26,308 nucleotides of DNA. Origin: JANXQE01 sp035651635. Its GTDB lineage: Bacteria > Verrucomicrobiota > Verrucomicrobiia > Limisphaerales > UBA8199. Under the pieces are notes generated by a model. That model did not search any database, was not told where the DNA came from, and saw only the letters and a list, made by a program, of their open reading frames with translations. Made by a program: the position numbers and the translations under genes. Shown here piece after piece: positions 7,145 through 16,386 of the stretch; within the stretch, counting starts at the first letter, position 1, and every line of letters starts with the position of its first letter. The stretch covers positions 1-26,308 of the forward strand of contig DASRFK010000332.1 of assembly GCA_035651635.1 (NCBI GenBank), read 5' to 3'.

Positions 7145-8341
7145 ATGAAACTCCGCGCAATAGTCGCCATGCCAATCTGCGCTTTATGCGTGGCGTCATC
7201 GCATGGGGTCTGTGACGCTTCGGACCCGGGCGAACCGCTTTCCCACTCTTCTGATTCGTCGCATGCGATAGCTGCCTGGGACCAGCAGGCTGCGGCCAAA
7301 TACCTGGACGACCGTATGGATTTGTGGTTCGCCAAAGCCAAAGCGCTGCAGACGGGCCAAGGAAAGACGGCGTGTGTTTCGTGTCACATCACCGTTCCCT
7401 ACGTGCTGGTCCGCCCGGCGCTGCGGCGGGCGATGGGAGTGAGCCAACCGATGCCGCAGGAAACCAAGCTGCTCGACGAAACACTCCACCGGGTGGATAC
7501 CTATGCCAACCATGAAGTCTTGTCCAAGGGCAAGGAGGAACAATCACGCGGGAGCGAGGCGGTGCTGAATGTGCTGATCCTTGCCAGCGCAGGCGCTCAA
7601 CAGAATGGACCGGGACTATACACGCCGGTCAACCGAGCGTTGGACGAGCTTTGGGCAGCGCAGCGTGCCGATGGGGCGTGGGATTGGATGGACACAGGAA
7701 TGGAACCATACGAGTCCAACGACAGCGTTTACTACGGCGCGGCCCTGGCCGCGATAGCTGTGGGGACGGCCCACGGTTATGGGAACGGCACAGACGGCGA
7801 CGTGTGGGGAGGGCTCGGCAGATTGCGCTCCTACTTGAAAGCGCATTACGCCCAGCAGAACCTCTACAACAGAACTTGGGCGTTACTGGCCTCGACTCGC
7901 TTGCAGGGAGTTCTGAGCAGTGAAGAGATCGTTGCGTTGGCTGGCGAGCTAGAGAAAAGGCAGAATCCCGATGGCGGCTGGTCCCTTTATCGTCTGGGGC
8001 CATGGACCTGGTCCAAGCCCAAGCCGCCGTATGAGCCGAAGGGGAAGCCCGATCTCGCGATGCTGGACAGGTCAGATGGATATGCCACAGGCTTGGTCGC
8101 CTACGCTCTGCGCCAGGAGGGATTTCCCGTCGCGGACTTGAGCCTGAAGCGAGCAACGGCGTGGCTGGAAGCTAATCAACAGGAATGCCACATAGATCAA
8201 AACTGCTGGAAATGCTGGCGAACCTATTCCCTGAACTTCGACACTGAACACGGCGGCGAAAATGGCGAACCCTGGAGGCGGATGTTCATGTCGGACGCTG
8301 CGACCGCTTTTGCGGCGCTGGCACTCTTGCCCTCCGAATGA
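7145..8341 (+). CDS. Terpene-cyclase-fold (alpha/alpha toroid) protein with CxxCH haem motif
   Basis: 398 aa, exported (signal segment residues 1-25; AAAGGA-like ribosome site just before ATG 7145). Residues 77-81 are CVSCH, a cytochrome c haem-attachment motif, in a short N-terminal part with ACVSCHITVPY. From about residue 130 the sequence shows the repeated helical hairpins of the squalene-cyclase/prenyltransferase fold, with two QW-like motifs, QRADGAW (173-179) and QNPDGGW (273-279), and repeated ALAAIA/AFAALAL helices. The acidic DxDD cyclase motif of squalene-hopene cyclases is not present, so cyclisation activity is unlikely; related annotated squalene cyclase-like proteins in Acidobacteria and Verrucomicrobia share this layout. 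Function unknown; periplasmic redox or substrate-binding is inference. Confidence 0.8.
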   Translation: MKLRAIVAMPICALCVASSHGVCDASDPGEPLSHSSDSSHAIAAWDQQAAAKYLDDRMDLWFAKAKALQTGQGKTACVSCHITVPYVLVRPALRRAMGVSQPMPQETKLLDETLHRVDTYANHEVLSKGKEEQSRGSEAVLNVLILASAGAQQNGPGLYTPVNRALDELWAAQRADGAWDWMDTGMEPYESNDSVYYGAALAAIAVGTAHGYGNGTDGDVWGGLGRLRSYLKAHYAQQNLYNRTWALLASTRLQGVLSSEEIVALAGELEKRQNPDGGWSLYRLGPWTWSKPKPPYEPKGKPDLAMLDRSDGYATGLVAYALRQEGFPVADLSLKRATAWLEANQQECHIDQNCWKCWRTYSLNFDTEHGGENGEPWRRMFMSDAATAFAALALLPSE

Positions 8342-8390
8342 ATACGCGACCAGCTTAAGTTAGTGACTGTCTGACAGCACCGGATCAATT

Positions 8391-8688
8391 GTGAAGTCGC
8401 CGAATAAACATTCAGGCCTCGCATTTGAACCGCCGCTGCTTGCGACATTGGTTCGAACATTGCCCGAAGGGCCAGAATGGGAGTACGAACTAAAACTGGA
8501 TGGTTACCGTCTGGAGGCCATCAAGGAGGGAGAAAAGGTGCGGCTCTATTCTCGACGGGGGAAACGATTTCACAAAAAAGTTTGCTCGGATTGCGGCAAG
8601 CGTTTCAAAGATCAAAGAAACCGTTTTAATTTTAGACGGTGAAGCAGTGGCGGTGGACGAAAAAGGAAGGCCATCTTGCGAAAAGTGA
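8391..8688 (+). pseudogene. Truncated, frameshifted ATP-dependent DNA ligase (LigD ligase-domain type)
   Basis: From GTG 8391 the first frame reads FEPPLLATLV, then YELKLDGYRLEAIKEG and RLYSRRG. This is the N-terminus of the bacterial ATP-dependent ligase adenylation domain, with the catalytic Lys in K-L-D-G-Y-R (residues 35-40). The match then jumps to the next frame at the G5-A3 run (8556-8564) and continues NDFTKKFARIAASVSKIKET, LILDGEAVAVDEKGRPS, the next conserved block, before a TGA at 8686-8688. One extra base at the homopolymer run explains the shift, but the gene also ends after about 100 of the several hundred residues expected. It is therefore a dead fragment and not simply a sequencing error. 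Intact homologues serve non-homologous end joining with Ku. Confidence 0.85.
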
Positions 8689-8851
8689 ACCGAAAAACAG
8701 CGGTTCGCCGTTCCAGGGCATGTTTGGTCGCGACTTTGCCGCCGCTTGCGAGTTATGCCGTTAGAGGCTTGCCAATTAACCTATTATGGTGTTCTGTCTA
8801 GATCGTTCCCCGACACTTTGGAAAGCAGCCAAGGGTGCCGGTGGCTCAGTC

Positions 8852-9421
8852 ATGAGCGGGAGTTCGGAACAGGCGACAAAAATTCTCGATGCGGTAGGTG
8901 CCGGCGATGAGCAAGCCGCGGAGAGATTGCTGCCGCTGGTATATGATGAGTTGCGCCATCTGGCGGCCGCGAAGTTGGCACACGAAGCGCCCGGCCAAAC
9001 ACTCCAGCCTACCGCGTTGGTGCACGAGGCGTGGCTGCGGTTGGTTGGGCCCGGCCACGACCATTGGAACAGTCGCGGTCATTTCTTTGGCGCCGCCGCC
9101 GAAGCCATGCGACGAATTCTAATCGACCGCGCGCGCAAACGCCACCGTCAGCGCCACGGTCACGGGATGGTGCGCGTCGATTTCAGCCAGTTAGACATCG
9201 CCATCACAACCGACGACGACCTTCTGCTGCGGGTCAATGAAGCCCTGGAGAAATTGGAGTCCGAAGCGCCAGAGCGAGCGCAGTTGGTGAAACTGCGATT
9301 TTTCACAGGGCTCAGCATCACGGAAGCGGCCGAAGCCATGGGAGTGGCCACAGCGACGGCCAACCGCCACTGGGCATTTGCCCGGGCCTGGCTGCTCGCT
9401 GAATTGCAAAACGCCAGCTGA
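8852..9421 (+). CDS. ECF-family RNA polymerase sigma factor
   Basis: 189 aa from the ATG at 8852 (MSGSSEQATKIL). I prefer this to the upstream ATG 8786 because family members start at this point. Residues about 5-75 are region 2, with the typical LLPLVYDELRHLAA and GQTLQPTALVHEAWLRL, then FFGAAAEAMRRILIDRARKR; region 4 follows (ALEKLESEAPERAQLVKLRFF, then the helix-turn-helix SITEAAEAMGVATATANRHW). This is the PF07638 ECF type abundant in Planctomycetes and Verrucomicrobia. It ends 174 bases before a kinase gene on the same strand; adjacent ECF/Ser-Thr kinase pairs are known regulatory units (EcfP/PknT in Vibrio is a studied case), so activation by phosphorylation is a reasonable inference. 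Confidence 0.93.
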   Translation: MSGSSEQATKILDAVGAGDEQAAERLLPLVYDELRHLAAAKLAHEAPGQTLQPTALVHEAWLRLVGPGHDHWNSRGHFFGAAAEAMRRILIDRARKRHRQRHGHGMVRVDFSQLDIAITTDDDLLLRVNEALEKLESEAPERAQLVKLRFFTGLSITEAAEAMGVATATANRHWAFARAWLLAELQNAS

Positions 9422-9595
9422 TGGGGTGGTTGCAAATCGGCGAATATCAAAAGCGACACATCCCCAACGGAAATACGTTCACCCATGAGCCTGGCGGGGA
9501 TAAGCCCAGATACCGCCTCGGCGCAAATGCTCCAGGCCTCCGTTGAGCCATTTTGCTTCGGAAAGACGCCACTATAGGCGAGAACTCGGCGTACC

Positions 9596-12500
9596 ATGAG
9601 CACGAACATCGAGCAACTCGAAGCTCTGTTTAATCGGGCGATCGAATTCCATCCCGATGAGCGCATGGCTTTCCTGGCGGGAGCCTGCGGCCAGGACACG
9701 ATTCTGATTTCGCGGGTGCAAGCCCTCCTCCAGGCCCACGACGCCGATGCCGGGATATTGCCCCAGCGGCCTGCAACCGAATCGCCTGCCGAAAAAACGG
9801 GCGACCGAATCGGCTGTTACAAGCTGCTGCAGCAAATCGGCGAGGGCGGGTGCGGCGTGGTCTACATGGCGGAACAGGAAACGCCCGTGCGCCGCCTGGT
9901 AGCTCTCAAAGTGATTAAGTTGGGCATGGACACCAAAAATGTTGTCGCCCGATTCGAAGCCGAGCGCCAGGCGCTGGCCCTGATGGACCACCCCAACATC
10001 GCCAAGGTGCTCGACGCAGGGGCCACTATAACAGGCCGGCCCTACTTCGTCATGGAACTCGTGCGCGGCGTGAAAATCACCGAGTACTGCGAGCAAAATA
10101 ACCTGCCTACTGCCCAGAGGCTCGATTTGGTGATGCAATGTTGCCGCGCGATTCAGCACGCCCACCAAAAGGGAATCATCCACCGCGACATCAAGCCCTC
10201 CAATGTCCTGGTCACGGTCCATGACGGGGCGCCCGTGCCCAAAGTTATCGATTTCGGAATTGCCAAGGCGATCGAAGGTCGTTTGACAGATCAAACCCTG
10301 TTCACTTCCTTCGAGCAATTTGTCGGGACCCCGGCCTACATGAGCCCGGAACAGGCGCAGCTTAAGGGCCTGGACGTGGATACACGCACCGACATCTACT
10401 CGCTCGGAGTACTGCTCTATGAGTTGCTCACGGGAAAAACACCCTTTGACCCCAAGGAGCTTTTGCACGCCGGCCTGGATGAAATGCGGAAAACGATCCG
10501 GGAGAAGGAACCAGTGCGCCCTTCGACACGGCTGACCCTGGAAGTCACCGCGGCCGGAATGGGAAAACAGCAATCCCAGGCGGCGCCGGTAAGGCCAAGG
10601 GACATGCCAGTGAAATCCGAGGGGGTCAAAAGTTCACCCGACTGGCTTGCTGGAAAGAAAGAACTCATCCACGTGCTTCGTGGAGATCTGGACTGGATTG
10701 TAATGAAGTGCCTCGAAAAAGATCGGACACGGCGTTACGAAACGGCCAACGGCCTGGCGATGGATCTGCAGCGCTATTTGACGGCGGAACCCGTAATGGC
10801 GCGCCCGCCCAGCAGCGTGTATCGGTTGCAGAAACTGATTCGCAGGAACAAGTTGACATTCTCCGCGACGGCGGCTGTTGCGCTGGCGCTGGTTTTCGGC
10901 ATCGTCGGCAGCTCCTTGGAGGCCATTCGCGCTCGGCGGGCAGAGCGCGAGCAGGGGCGGTTGCGTGGCGAGGCGGATCGAGCCCGTGCCGGGGAAGCGA
11001 CCCAACGCGCGGCAGCGGAGCGGCATCTCTATGACGCGCTGTTGGGCGAGGCGCGCGCCAAGCAGTTAACCGGGCGCGCGGGCCAGCGCTTTGAGAGCTT
11101 GGATGCGATCAGCAAGGCAGCAGCCATTCGCGGTTCGACGGAGTTGAGCGACGCGGCCGTAGCTGCCCTGGCGCTGCCCGATTTGCGCGAGCAAAAACAA
11201 TGGCGATTCCCGGCTCATTGGATTGCTGAAAATGTTCTCTTTGATGAGTCCTTCGGTTTGTATGCCTATCGGACCCCTCTGGGGATAAGCGTCCGGCGCG
11301 TTCGCGATGACCAGGAGTTAACCTTCCTGTCAGTGAAGGACGTGCCGGATATGTCCAACGGGCTTCTGCCGCACGGTTTCGATGCCAAGGGCCGTTATCT
11401 TGCCGCCTCTTGCCTCACCCGCGGCGAAGCGTGGCGCTGCCGGGTTTGGGACCTCTCTCCTGGAGGTGCTATGGTGCTCGATCTGCCCAGCGAGGGTTAC
11501 CCGGATTTCACTCCGGACGGGCAGGCCATTGCCGTGGTGAATCCAGACGATACAGTTACCGTTAAGGAAATCGAGTCCGGGAAAGAGTTGAGACACTTCC
11601 GCCTCGAAGGCAAGCCCGACAGGCTCCGCTTCAGTCCCGACGGGACACGGCTGGCCGGTCTGCAGACCGGCAGCCCGACGCTTCCAATTTACGACGCGGC
11701 TACCGGTCAGCTCCTCACCTCATTGTTGTCTTCGGGAGGGTTTAATACTTTTGCTTGGAACCACGATGGAGCTCTGCTTGCGACCGGCGGCCAGGAGGGG
11801 GCGGTTGACGTGTGGGCGGCACAGACCGGCCGGTTGCTGACTCACATGGAGGGCCATGAGAACCGGGTAACCGTGCTGGCCTTTTCGCACCAGGGAGACT
11901 TGCTGGCCAGTGAAGGGTGGGACAGCACCCTTCGTCTGTGGGATTTGTTCAGGGGCCGCCAGTTACTGATGTACCGGACCCAGGATACAGACCTCCATTT
12001 TAGTCCGGATGACCGGACGCTGGCTTATTCAGTTGAAGTTGAGGCCACAAGGCTGCTTGAGGTGGCCCACGCCACCGGATATCGAAGGCTCGTTGGTTCA
12101 GGGGAAGCCCGCAGATCCTGGATTGGTGACTTCTCGCCGGATGGGCGACTCCTGGCAGTCAGCACCATGACCGGCATTGCCATCTGGGATGTTATGGCCG
12201 GTAAGGAACTCGGCATTTTGCAAATCAGTGCGTGCCATTCGGCACATTTTCAAACCAACGCCGGCCTGGGCCTGGTCGCGAGCACCGAGGCAGGCCTTTA
12301 TCGGTGGCCCCTTGATATCGAGCCTGCCGCCGGCGGCTCGTTCCTGCGGGCCGGCCCTCCTCTCATCCTGTTCGCCAATCAGGATCTTCGCAATTCCGCC
12401 CTCGATCGAATCGGCCGGAGTATCCTTGTTTCGATCGGCAACGCCAGTGATTCGCTCATGGTGGACATCACCGATCCAGCGAACGTCCGGAAGTTGCGCG

Positions 12501-13717
12501 GCCCGCCGGGGGCTGCATTCGTTGCGCTGGCGCCCGGGGGCCATTGGGCCGCAACAGGCACCTGGAAGCTCAGAGGAGTCAACGTTTACGACGCGGTAAC
12601 CGGCCAAACCCTTCGCCAATTGCCGATCGTGGGCACGGCTTTCGTTGCGTTCAGTCCCGATGACCATTGGTTGGCCACTTCGACAATGACCGAGTTGAGG
12701 CTCTGGAAAACCGGCTCGTGGGAACCGTGGCCGCAGTCTCTTCCCGGGGACCGGGTGTCCGAGATTAATCCGGTGGCGTTCAGTCCGGATGGACGGTTGT
12801 TGGCGGCTGTTCACGGCGCCAGCGAAGTTCAAATTGTCAAGGTTCCCACTTGTGAGGTCGTAGCCACTTTGAGAGGGCCGACGACCGCACACCTTGGCGC
12901 GATCAGCTTCAGCCCCGACGGCGCCAAGCTCGCTGCCATCGAATGGGGCGGTGAGGTGGATCTTTGGGATTTGCCGCTCATCCGCAGCGAACTCAACAAG
13001 CTTCACTTGGACTGGAAACTTCCACCGCTGGCTGCGGCAAGCAGCGCCGCAACCGCCCGTCCTGGGTTTTTGCAGCTGGATGCCGGCCCGTTCAGCAAGC
13101 AGGAACTGGCAAAGACTATACCGGCTCGCGACACGAACGTCGCGGCAAAACTGATTGATCTCACCCAATATTACAACGCGCCGCTGACCGAGAGTTGGCA
13201 TAGCCCGAAAGAAGCACGAAACGATTTATCAGAGTTAGGACGGGGTGTGCAGAAATTGGCCGGCGTTGAGTTTGATGTTCGCGGTCTCATCCAGATAGGG
13301 GCGACCGCCGCCAACGGGCTGGCCTACCCAAACCATGTCCGCGACATCCCGATCCGGCAGCGTTGCCGACGATTACATTTCCTGCACGCGGCCATTTTCG
13401 CCGCGGGCGCGCGATTCGGTGACGAATTGGGCAGCTACGTCTTCCATTACACCGACGGTCGCCAGGTTGAACTTCCTATCGTCGCCGGCAAAGAAATGGG
13501 CGAGTGGTGGTCTCAGCCAAATGAACAGGGGATGACCTTCGAGGTCGCCTGGACCGGTAAAAACCCTGCCGCTCAAAGCAGCGGCCACACCCTCCGGCTT
13601 TTCAAAGCCACCTGGGACAACCCCTATCCCGACGTGCCCATCACGTTTTTCGACTTCACCTCAGACAAACCCACCCCAGGCCAGCCATTCCTCATCGCGG
13701 TCACGGCGGAACGGTAA
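9596..13717 (+). CDS. Membrane-bound Ser/Thr protein kinase with WD40 repeats
   Basis: 1373 aa. An N-terminal helical segment (about 1-55) of the type found before planctomycete/verrucomicrobial kinases is followed by a Hanks-type kinase, residues about 72-400. It has a glycine loop GEGGCG (82-87), catalytic Lys105 (VALK), HRDIKPSN (196-203), DFG (219-221), SPE (250-252) and DIYSLG (266-271), so it should be active. A transmembrane helix spans about 421-440, followed by a coiled-coil Arg/Glu stretch. From about 530 to 1150 come WD40-type blades with FSPDG motifs and DVWAAQTGRLL, TLRLWDLFRG type strands, forming an extracytoplasmic beta-propeller sensor. The last 185 residues (about 1185-1373) are an additional beta-rich domain (HFLHAA, HYTDGRQVELPI, EWW). 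It probably regulates the sigma factor just upstream. Confidence 0.95.
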   Translation: MSTNIEQLEALFNRAIEFHPDERMAFLAGACGQDTILISRVQALLQAHDADAGILPQRPATESPAEKTGDRIGCYKLLQQIGEGGCGVVYMAEQETPVRRLVALKVIKLGMDTKNVVARFEAERQALALMDHPNIAKVLDAGATITGRPYFVMELVRGVKITEYCEQNNLPTAQRLDLVMQCCRAIQHAHQKGIIHRDIKPSNVLVTVHDGAPVPKVIDFGIAKAIEGRLTDQTLFTSFEQFVGTPAYMSPEQAQLKGLDVDTRTDIYSLGVLLYELLTGKTPFDPKELLHAGLDEMRKTIREKEPVRPSTRLTLEVTAAGMGKQQSQAAPVRPRDMPVKSEGVKSSPDWLAGKKELIHVLRGDLDWIVMKCLEKDRTRRYETANGLAMDLQRYLTAEPVMARPPSSVYRLQKLIRRNKLTFSATAAVALALVFGIVGSSLEAIRARRAEREQGRLRGEADRARAGEATQRAAAERHLYDALLGEARAKQLTGRAGQRFESLDAISKAAAIRGSTELSDAAVAALALPDLREQKQWRFPAHWIAENVLFDESFGLYAYRTPLGISVRRVRDDQELTFLSVKDVPDMSNGLLPHGFDAKGRYLAASCLTRGEAWRCRVWDLSPGGAMVLDLPSEGYPDFTPDGQAIAVVNPDDTVTVKEIESGKELRHFRLEGKPDRLRFSPDGTRLAGLQTGSPTLPIYDAATGQLLTSLLSSGGFNTFAWNHDGALLATGGQEGAVDVWAAQTGRLLTHMEGHENRVTVLAFSHQGDLLASEGWDSTLRLWDLFRGRQLLMYRTQDTDLHFSPDDRTLAYSVEVEATRLLEVAHATGYRRLVGSGEARRSWIGDFSPDGRLLAVSTMTGIAIWDVMAGKELGILQISACHSAHFQTNAGLGLVASTEAGLYRWPLDIEPAAGGSFLRAGPPLILFANQDLRNSALDRIGRSILVSIGNASDSLMVDITDPANVRKLRGPPGAAFVALAPGGHWAATGTWKLRGVNVYDAVTGQTLRQLPIVGTAFVAFSPDDHWLATSTMTELRLWKTGSWEPWPQSLPGDRVSEINPVAFSPDGRLLAAVHGASEVQIVKVPTCEVVATLRGPTTAHLGAISFSPDGAKLAAIEWGGEVDLWDLPLIRSELNKLHLDWKLPPLAAASSAATARPGFLQLDAGPFSKQELAKTIPARDTNVAAKLIDLTQYYNAPLTESWHSPKEARNDLSELGRGVQKLAGVEFDVRGLIQIGATAANGLAYPNHVRDIPIRQRCRRLHFLHAAIFAAGARFGDELGSYVFHYTDGRQVELPIVAGKEMGEWWSQPNEQGMTFEVAWTGKNPAAQSSGHTLRLFKATWDNPYPDVPITFFDFTSDKPTPGQPFLIAVTAER

Positions 13718-13787
13718 CGGCCGCGTCTGGAGAAATGAGCGCGGAACAGAAGCCTGCCTCTGGTGGACACTCCGGCCCTGAAGTAGC

Positions 13788-13812
13788 ACCGACCTCCAGT
13801 CGGCTGTATCGC
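13788..13812 (+). repeat. REP-like hairpin unit, copy 1
   Basis: CCGAC/GTCGG stem (13789-13793/13799-13803) followed by CTGTATCGC. The 25 bases match the unit at 18138-18162 at 20 positions. A differing stem base (A-T in one copy, C-G in the other) is compensated. It lies in the 286-base gap 13718-14003 before a secreted-protein gene; no gene is supported in that gap. Confidence 0.6.
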
Positions 13813-14003
13813 AGGGCTGCTGGGCCTGGGAGCGAATTCCCGCCGTCTCAAGGGTTTCGTTCGCTTGCCCCCTGAGTGGTCTCCGCCGTTCAAAACTCGC
13901 TTCCGTGACCCGGCTCACTACCTGAGGAAAGATACTCGGTTGGTTGAGATGTTCTGCACCCAAAGAGCGCACTAAGGGTTGAAAGCTCAAGTGATAACAT
14001 CTT

Positions 14004-16331
14004 ATGAAGACCATTAATTCTCACTCGCTCGCCCATCGGCCTGTTAAGAAACCCCGGCCCCGTTTCCATTCTCCGGCCGAAGCGGTCCGGAATTTAGCAG
14101 CCGGCCGGCTTCTGCAACATTCTCCGACACAAACTCTGCGCAACGACCTGTTGACCCGGGTTGAGCCGCCTCGGCAACCGCCGGCCTTGCTTGGGGCGCG
14201 CCGGTCTGTCTTCACGCTCATCGAGATGCTGCCCTGGTTGGCGGCGCTCGTTTTATCGGGGTTTGTGCAGACCGCCAACGCCTTCATCCTTGGCCCGGCT
14301 TTTACTTATCACGGGCGCCTCCAAAGCGATGCCGTCCCGGTCAGCGGGACTTATGATTTGACCTTTTCACTGTATACCAACGGGACCGGCGGCACAGCCG
14401 TCGAGGGACCCATCACCAACAGTGCCACGGCCATCAACAATGGAGTGTTCACCGCTCGTTTGGATTTCGGGTCCGGGGTGTTCGACGGCACGGCTTACTG
14501 GCTGGAGATTGGCGTGCGCACAAACGGCGACGGCGCCTTCACTATTCTGAGTCCGCGCCACGAGTTGTTGGCCACGCCATATGCGGTGTACGCCGAGAGC
14601 GCTCGCGCCGGAGGGTTGGACGGGGTTATTCCTGAGGAAGCTTTGAAGGGTACTTATGGCCACGCGGTGAACTTGACCAACCCCGGCAACGCTTTTGTCG
14701 GGGACGGCTCGGCACTGACTGGCGTGGACGCCAAGACAGTGGGCGGCTTGGCTTCGTCAGATTTCTGGAACATCTCGGGCAACGCGGGGACCGCCCCGTT
14801 GAAAGGCAACTTTTTGGGCACAACAGACAACCATCCGCTGGAGTTGCACGTGAACAACATGCGGGCCCTGCGGCTGGAACCGACGGCGACTTCTTCCAGC
14901 TACTCGAACCTGGTGAACATGCTGGGCGGCTCGCCGAATAATTTCATCGCCGCCGGCGTTTACGGCGGCACCATCGCCGGGGGTGGGGCCCTGACTTATA
15001 TCACTGGAGGTATTTTTAGCAATTCTGTCACGGCCGATTTTGGGACTGTGAGCGGTGGGAGGGGAAACATCGCCAGCTGCCTCGGAGCGACTGTGGCTGG
15101 CGGTGAGATGAACAGCAGTGGCGGCATTTTCACCGACACTACAGTAGGCGGCGGCAACTTTAATGTTGCCAATGGCTCCGCCGCCACCGTGGCGGGAGGA
15201 AACGGCAATACCGCCAGCGGGTCGGACGCAACGGTGAGTGGGGGCTCGGGCAATACTGCAAGCGGGTTTTATTCAGCCGTGAGCGGAGGGAGCGGCAATA
15301 AGGCCAGTGGCGAACAAGCCACGATCCCGGGCGGCAACGCCAACTTGGCCGGTGGGATGGGCAGCTTTGCGGCAGGTCAGTTTGCTCAAACCACTAGAGA
15401 AGGCTGTTTCGTTTGGGGGGACGGTTCCGAGAACCCCTTCCAGGGCCCCGCAGCCGACAACGCCTTCAATGTTCTGGCATCGGGCGGCGTATTCTTCTAC
15501 AACGGCACCAATGGGGTCCACGCTGACTGCAATGATAAGAACAATGGCAACATTCAGTACGGTCTCCGGTTTGGTGCTCCGCTAACCAGCGGCGAAGGCA
15601 TCGCCTCCAAGCGCACCGGCGGAGGCAATCAGTTTGGTTTGGACTTTTACACCGCTTCCGCCAACCGGTTGTCGATCGACAAGTTTGGCAACGTGGGCAT
15701 CGGCACCAATAACCCCCAGGCCCAACTTGAAGTCAACGGCTCCACCATCCTGCTGGATGGCAGCGGCGGCGAAGAGGCTTTCTTCTCTGGCAACCTGGGC
15801 GAGGTTTATGTGGGCAGCCTCAACCCAACTGTCACGGCCGTTCAGTTCTTCAATATCGCCAGCTTCACTCCCATGCACGTCTACTGCGGCTCCATCACCA
15901 TCCAGGGCGGCGCCGACCTGGCCGAACCCTTCCCCATCGCTGACGACGAAGGAAAGCAAATCTCTCAAGGTTCCGTGGTGGTCATCGATGAAGAGAATCC
16001 TGGCCAACTAAAAGTCAGCAATCGGCCTTACGACTCCCGCGTGGCCGGCGTCGTTAGCGGCGCCAATGGCATTAACCCTGGCATCCAGATGCAGCAACAA
16101 GGGTTGCTCGAGGGCGGCAAGAATGTGGCGCTGACCGGCCGCGTTTACGTCCACGCGGAAGCCATCGACGGCGCCATCAAGCCGGGTGATTTGCTAACAA
16201 CGTCCAACATCCCCGGTCATGCCATGAAAGCTGCGGACCACGCCAGAGCTCAGGGCGCGATTCTTGGCAAAGCCATGACCGGCCTGGACCAGGGCAAGGG
16301 TATGGTTCTGGTTCTGGTGACTCTGCAATAG
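14004..16331 (+). CDS. Surface protein with YadA-head-like repeats and prepilin-like N-terminus
   Basis: 775 aa. Residues 69-75 read VFTLIEM within RRSVFTLIEMLPWLAALVLSG, a type IV prepilin-like segment (Phe+1, Glu+5, hydrophobic stretch) followed by QTANA-F, which would suit a signal peptidase site. ATG 14226 (M75) is an alternative start giving an ordinary signal peptide. FTYHGRLQ and SGTYDLTFSLYTNG (about 99-120) open an N-terminal beta domain. Residues about 345-455 carry roughly 14-residue repeats of the form TVAGGNGNTASGSDA, the left-handed beta-roll motif of trimeric autotransporter heads and some phage tail proteins. The C-terminal 140 residues (GADLAEPFPIADDEG, RVAGVVSGANG, GDLLTTSNIPGHAMKA, GAILGKAMTGL) form a conserved bacterial ending domain. 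It is likely exported to the cell surface; ligand unknown. Confidence 0.85.
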   Translation: MKTINSHSLAHRPVKKPRPRFHSPAEAVRNLAAGRLLQHSPTQTLRNDLLTRVEPPRQPPALLGARRSVFTLIEMLPWLAALVLSGFVQTANAFILGPAFTYHGRLQSDAVPVSGTYDLTFSLYTNGTGGTAVEGPITNSATAINNGVFTARLDFGSGVFDGTAYWLEIGVRTNGDGAFTILSPRHELLATPYAVYAESARAGGLDGVIPEEALKGTYGHAVNLTNPGNAFVGDGSALTGVDAKTVGGLASSDFWNISGNAGTAPLKGNFLGTTDNHPLELHVNNMRALRLEPTATSSSYSNLVNMLGGSPNNFIAAGVYGGTIAGGGALTYITGGIFSNSVTADFGTVSGGRGNIASCLGATVAGGEMNSSGGIFTDTTVGGGNFNVANGSAATVAGGNGNTASGSDATVSGGSGNTASGFYSAVSGGSGNKASGEQATIPGGNANLAGGMGSFAAGQFAQTTREGCFVWGDGSENPFQGPAADNAFNVLASGGVFFYNGTNGVHADCNDKNNGNIQYGLRFGAPLTSGEGIASKRTGGGNQFGLDFYTASANRLSIDKFGNVGIGTNNPQAQLEVNGSTILLDGSGGEEAFFSGNLGEVYVGSLNPTVTAVQFFNIASFTPMHVYCGSITIQGGADLAEPFPIADDEGKQISQGSVVVIDEENPGQLKVSNRPYDSRVAGVVSGANGINPGIQMQQQGLLEGGKNVALTGRVYVHAEAIDGAIKPGDLLTTSNIPGHAMKAADHARAQGAILGKAMTGLDQGKGMVLVLVTLQ

Positions 16332-16386
16332 CTACCAGGCCTCCATTCGGCGGCCCGTAGCAAACCCGAGCGAAGAAAGTACGGCC

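Noticed and set aside
9572..10573. 333-codon minus-strand frame
   Set aside because: Antisense to the kinase domain, whose catalytic motifs are unambiguous on the plus strand.
12098..13201. 367-codon minus-strand frame
   Set aside because: It lies wholly antisense to the WD40 part of the kinase, has Arg/Gly/Pro-rich composition and no family features.
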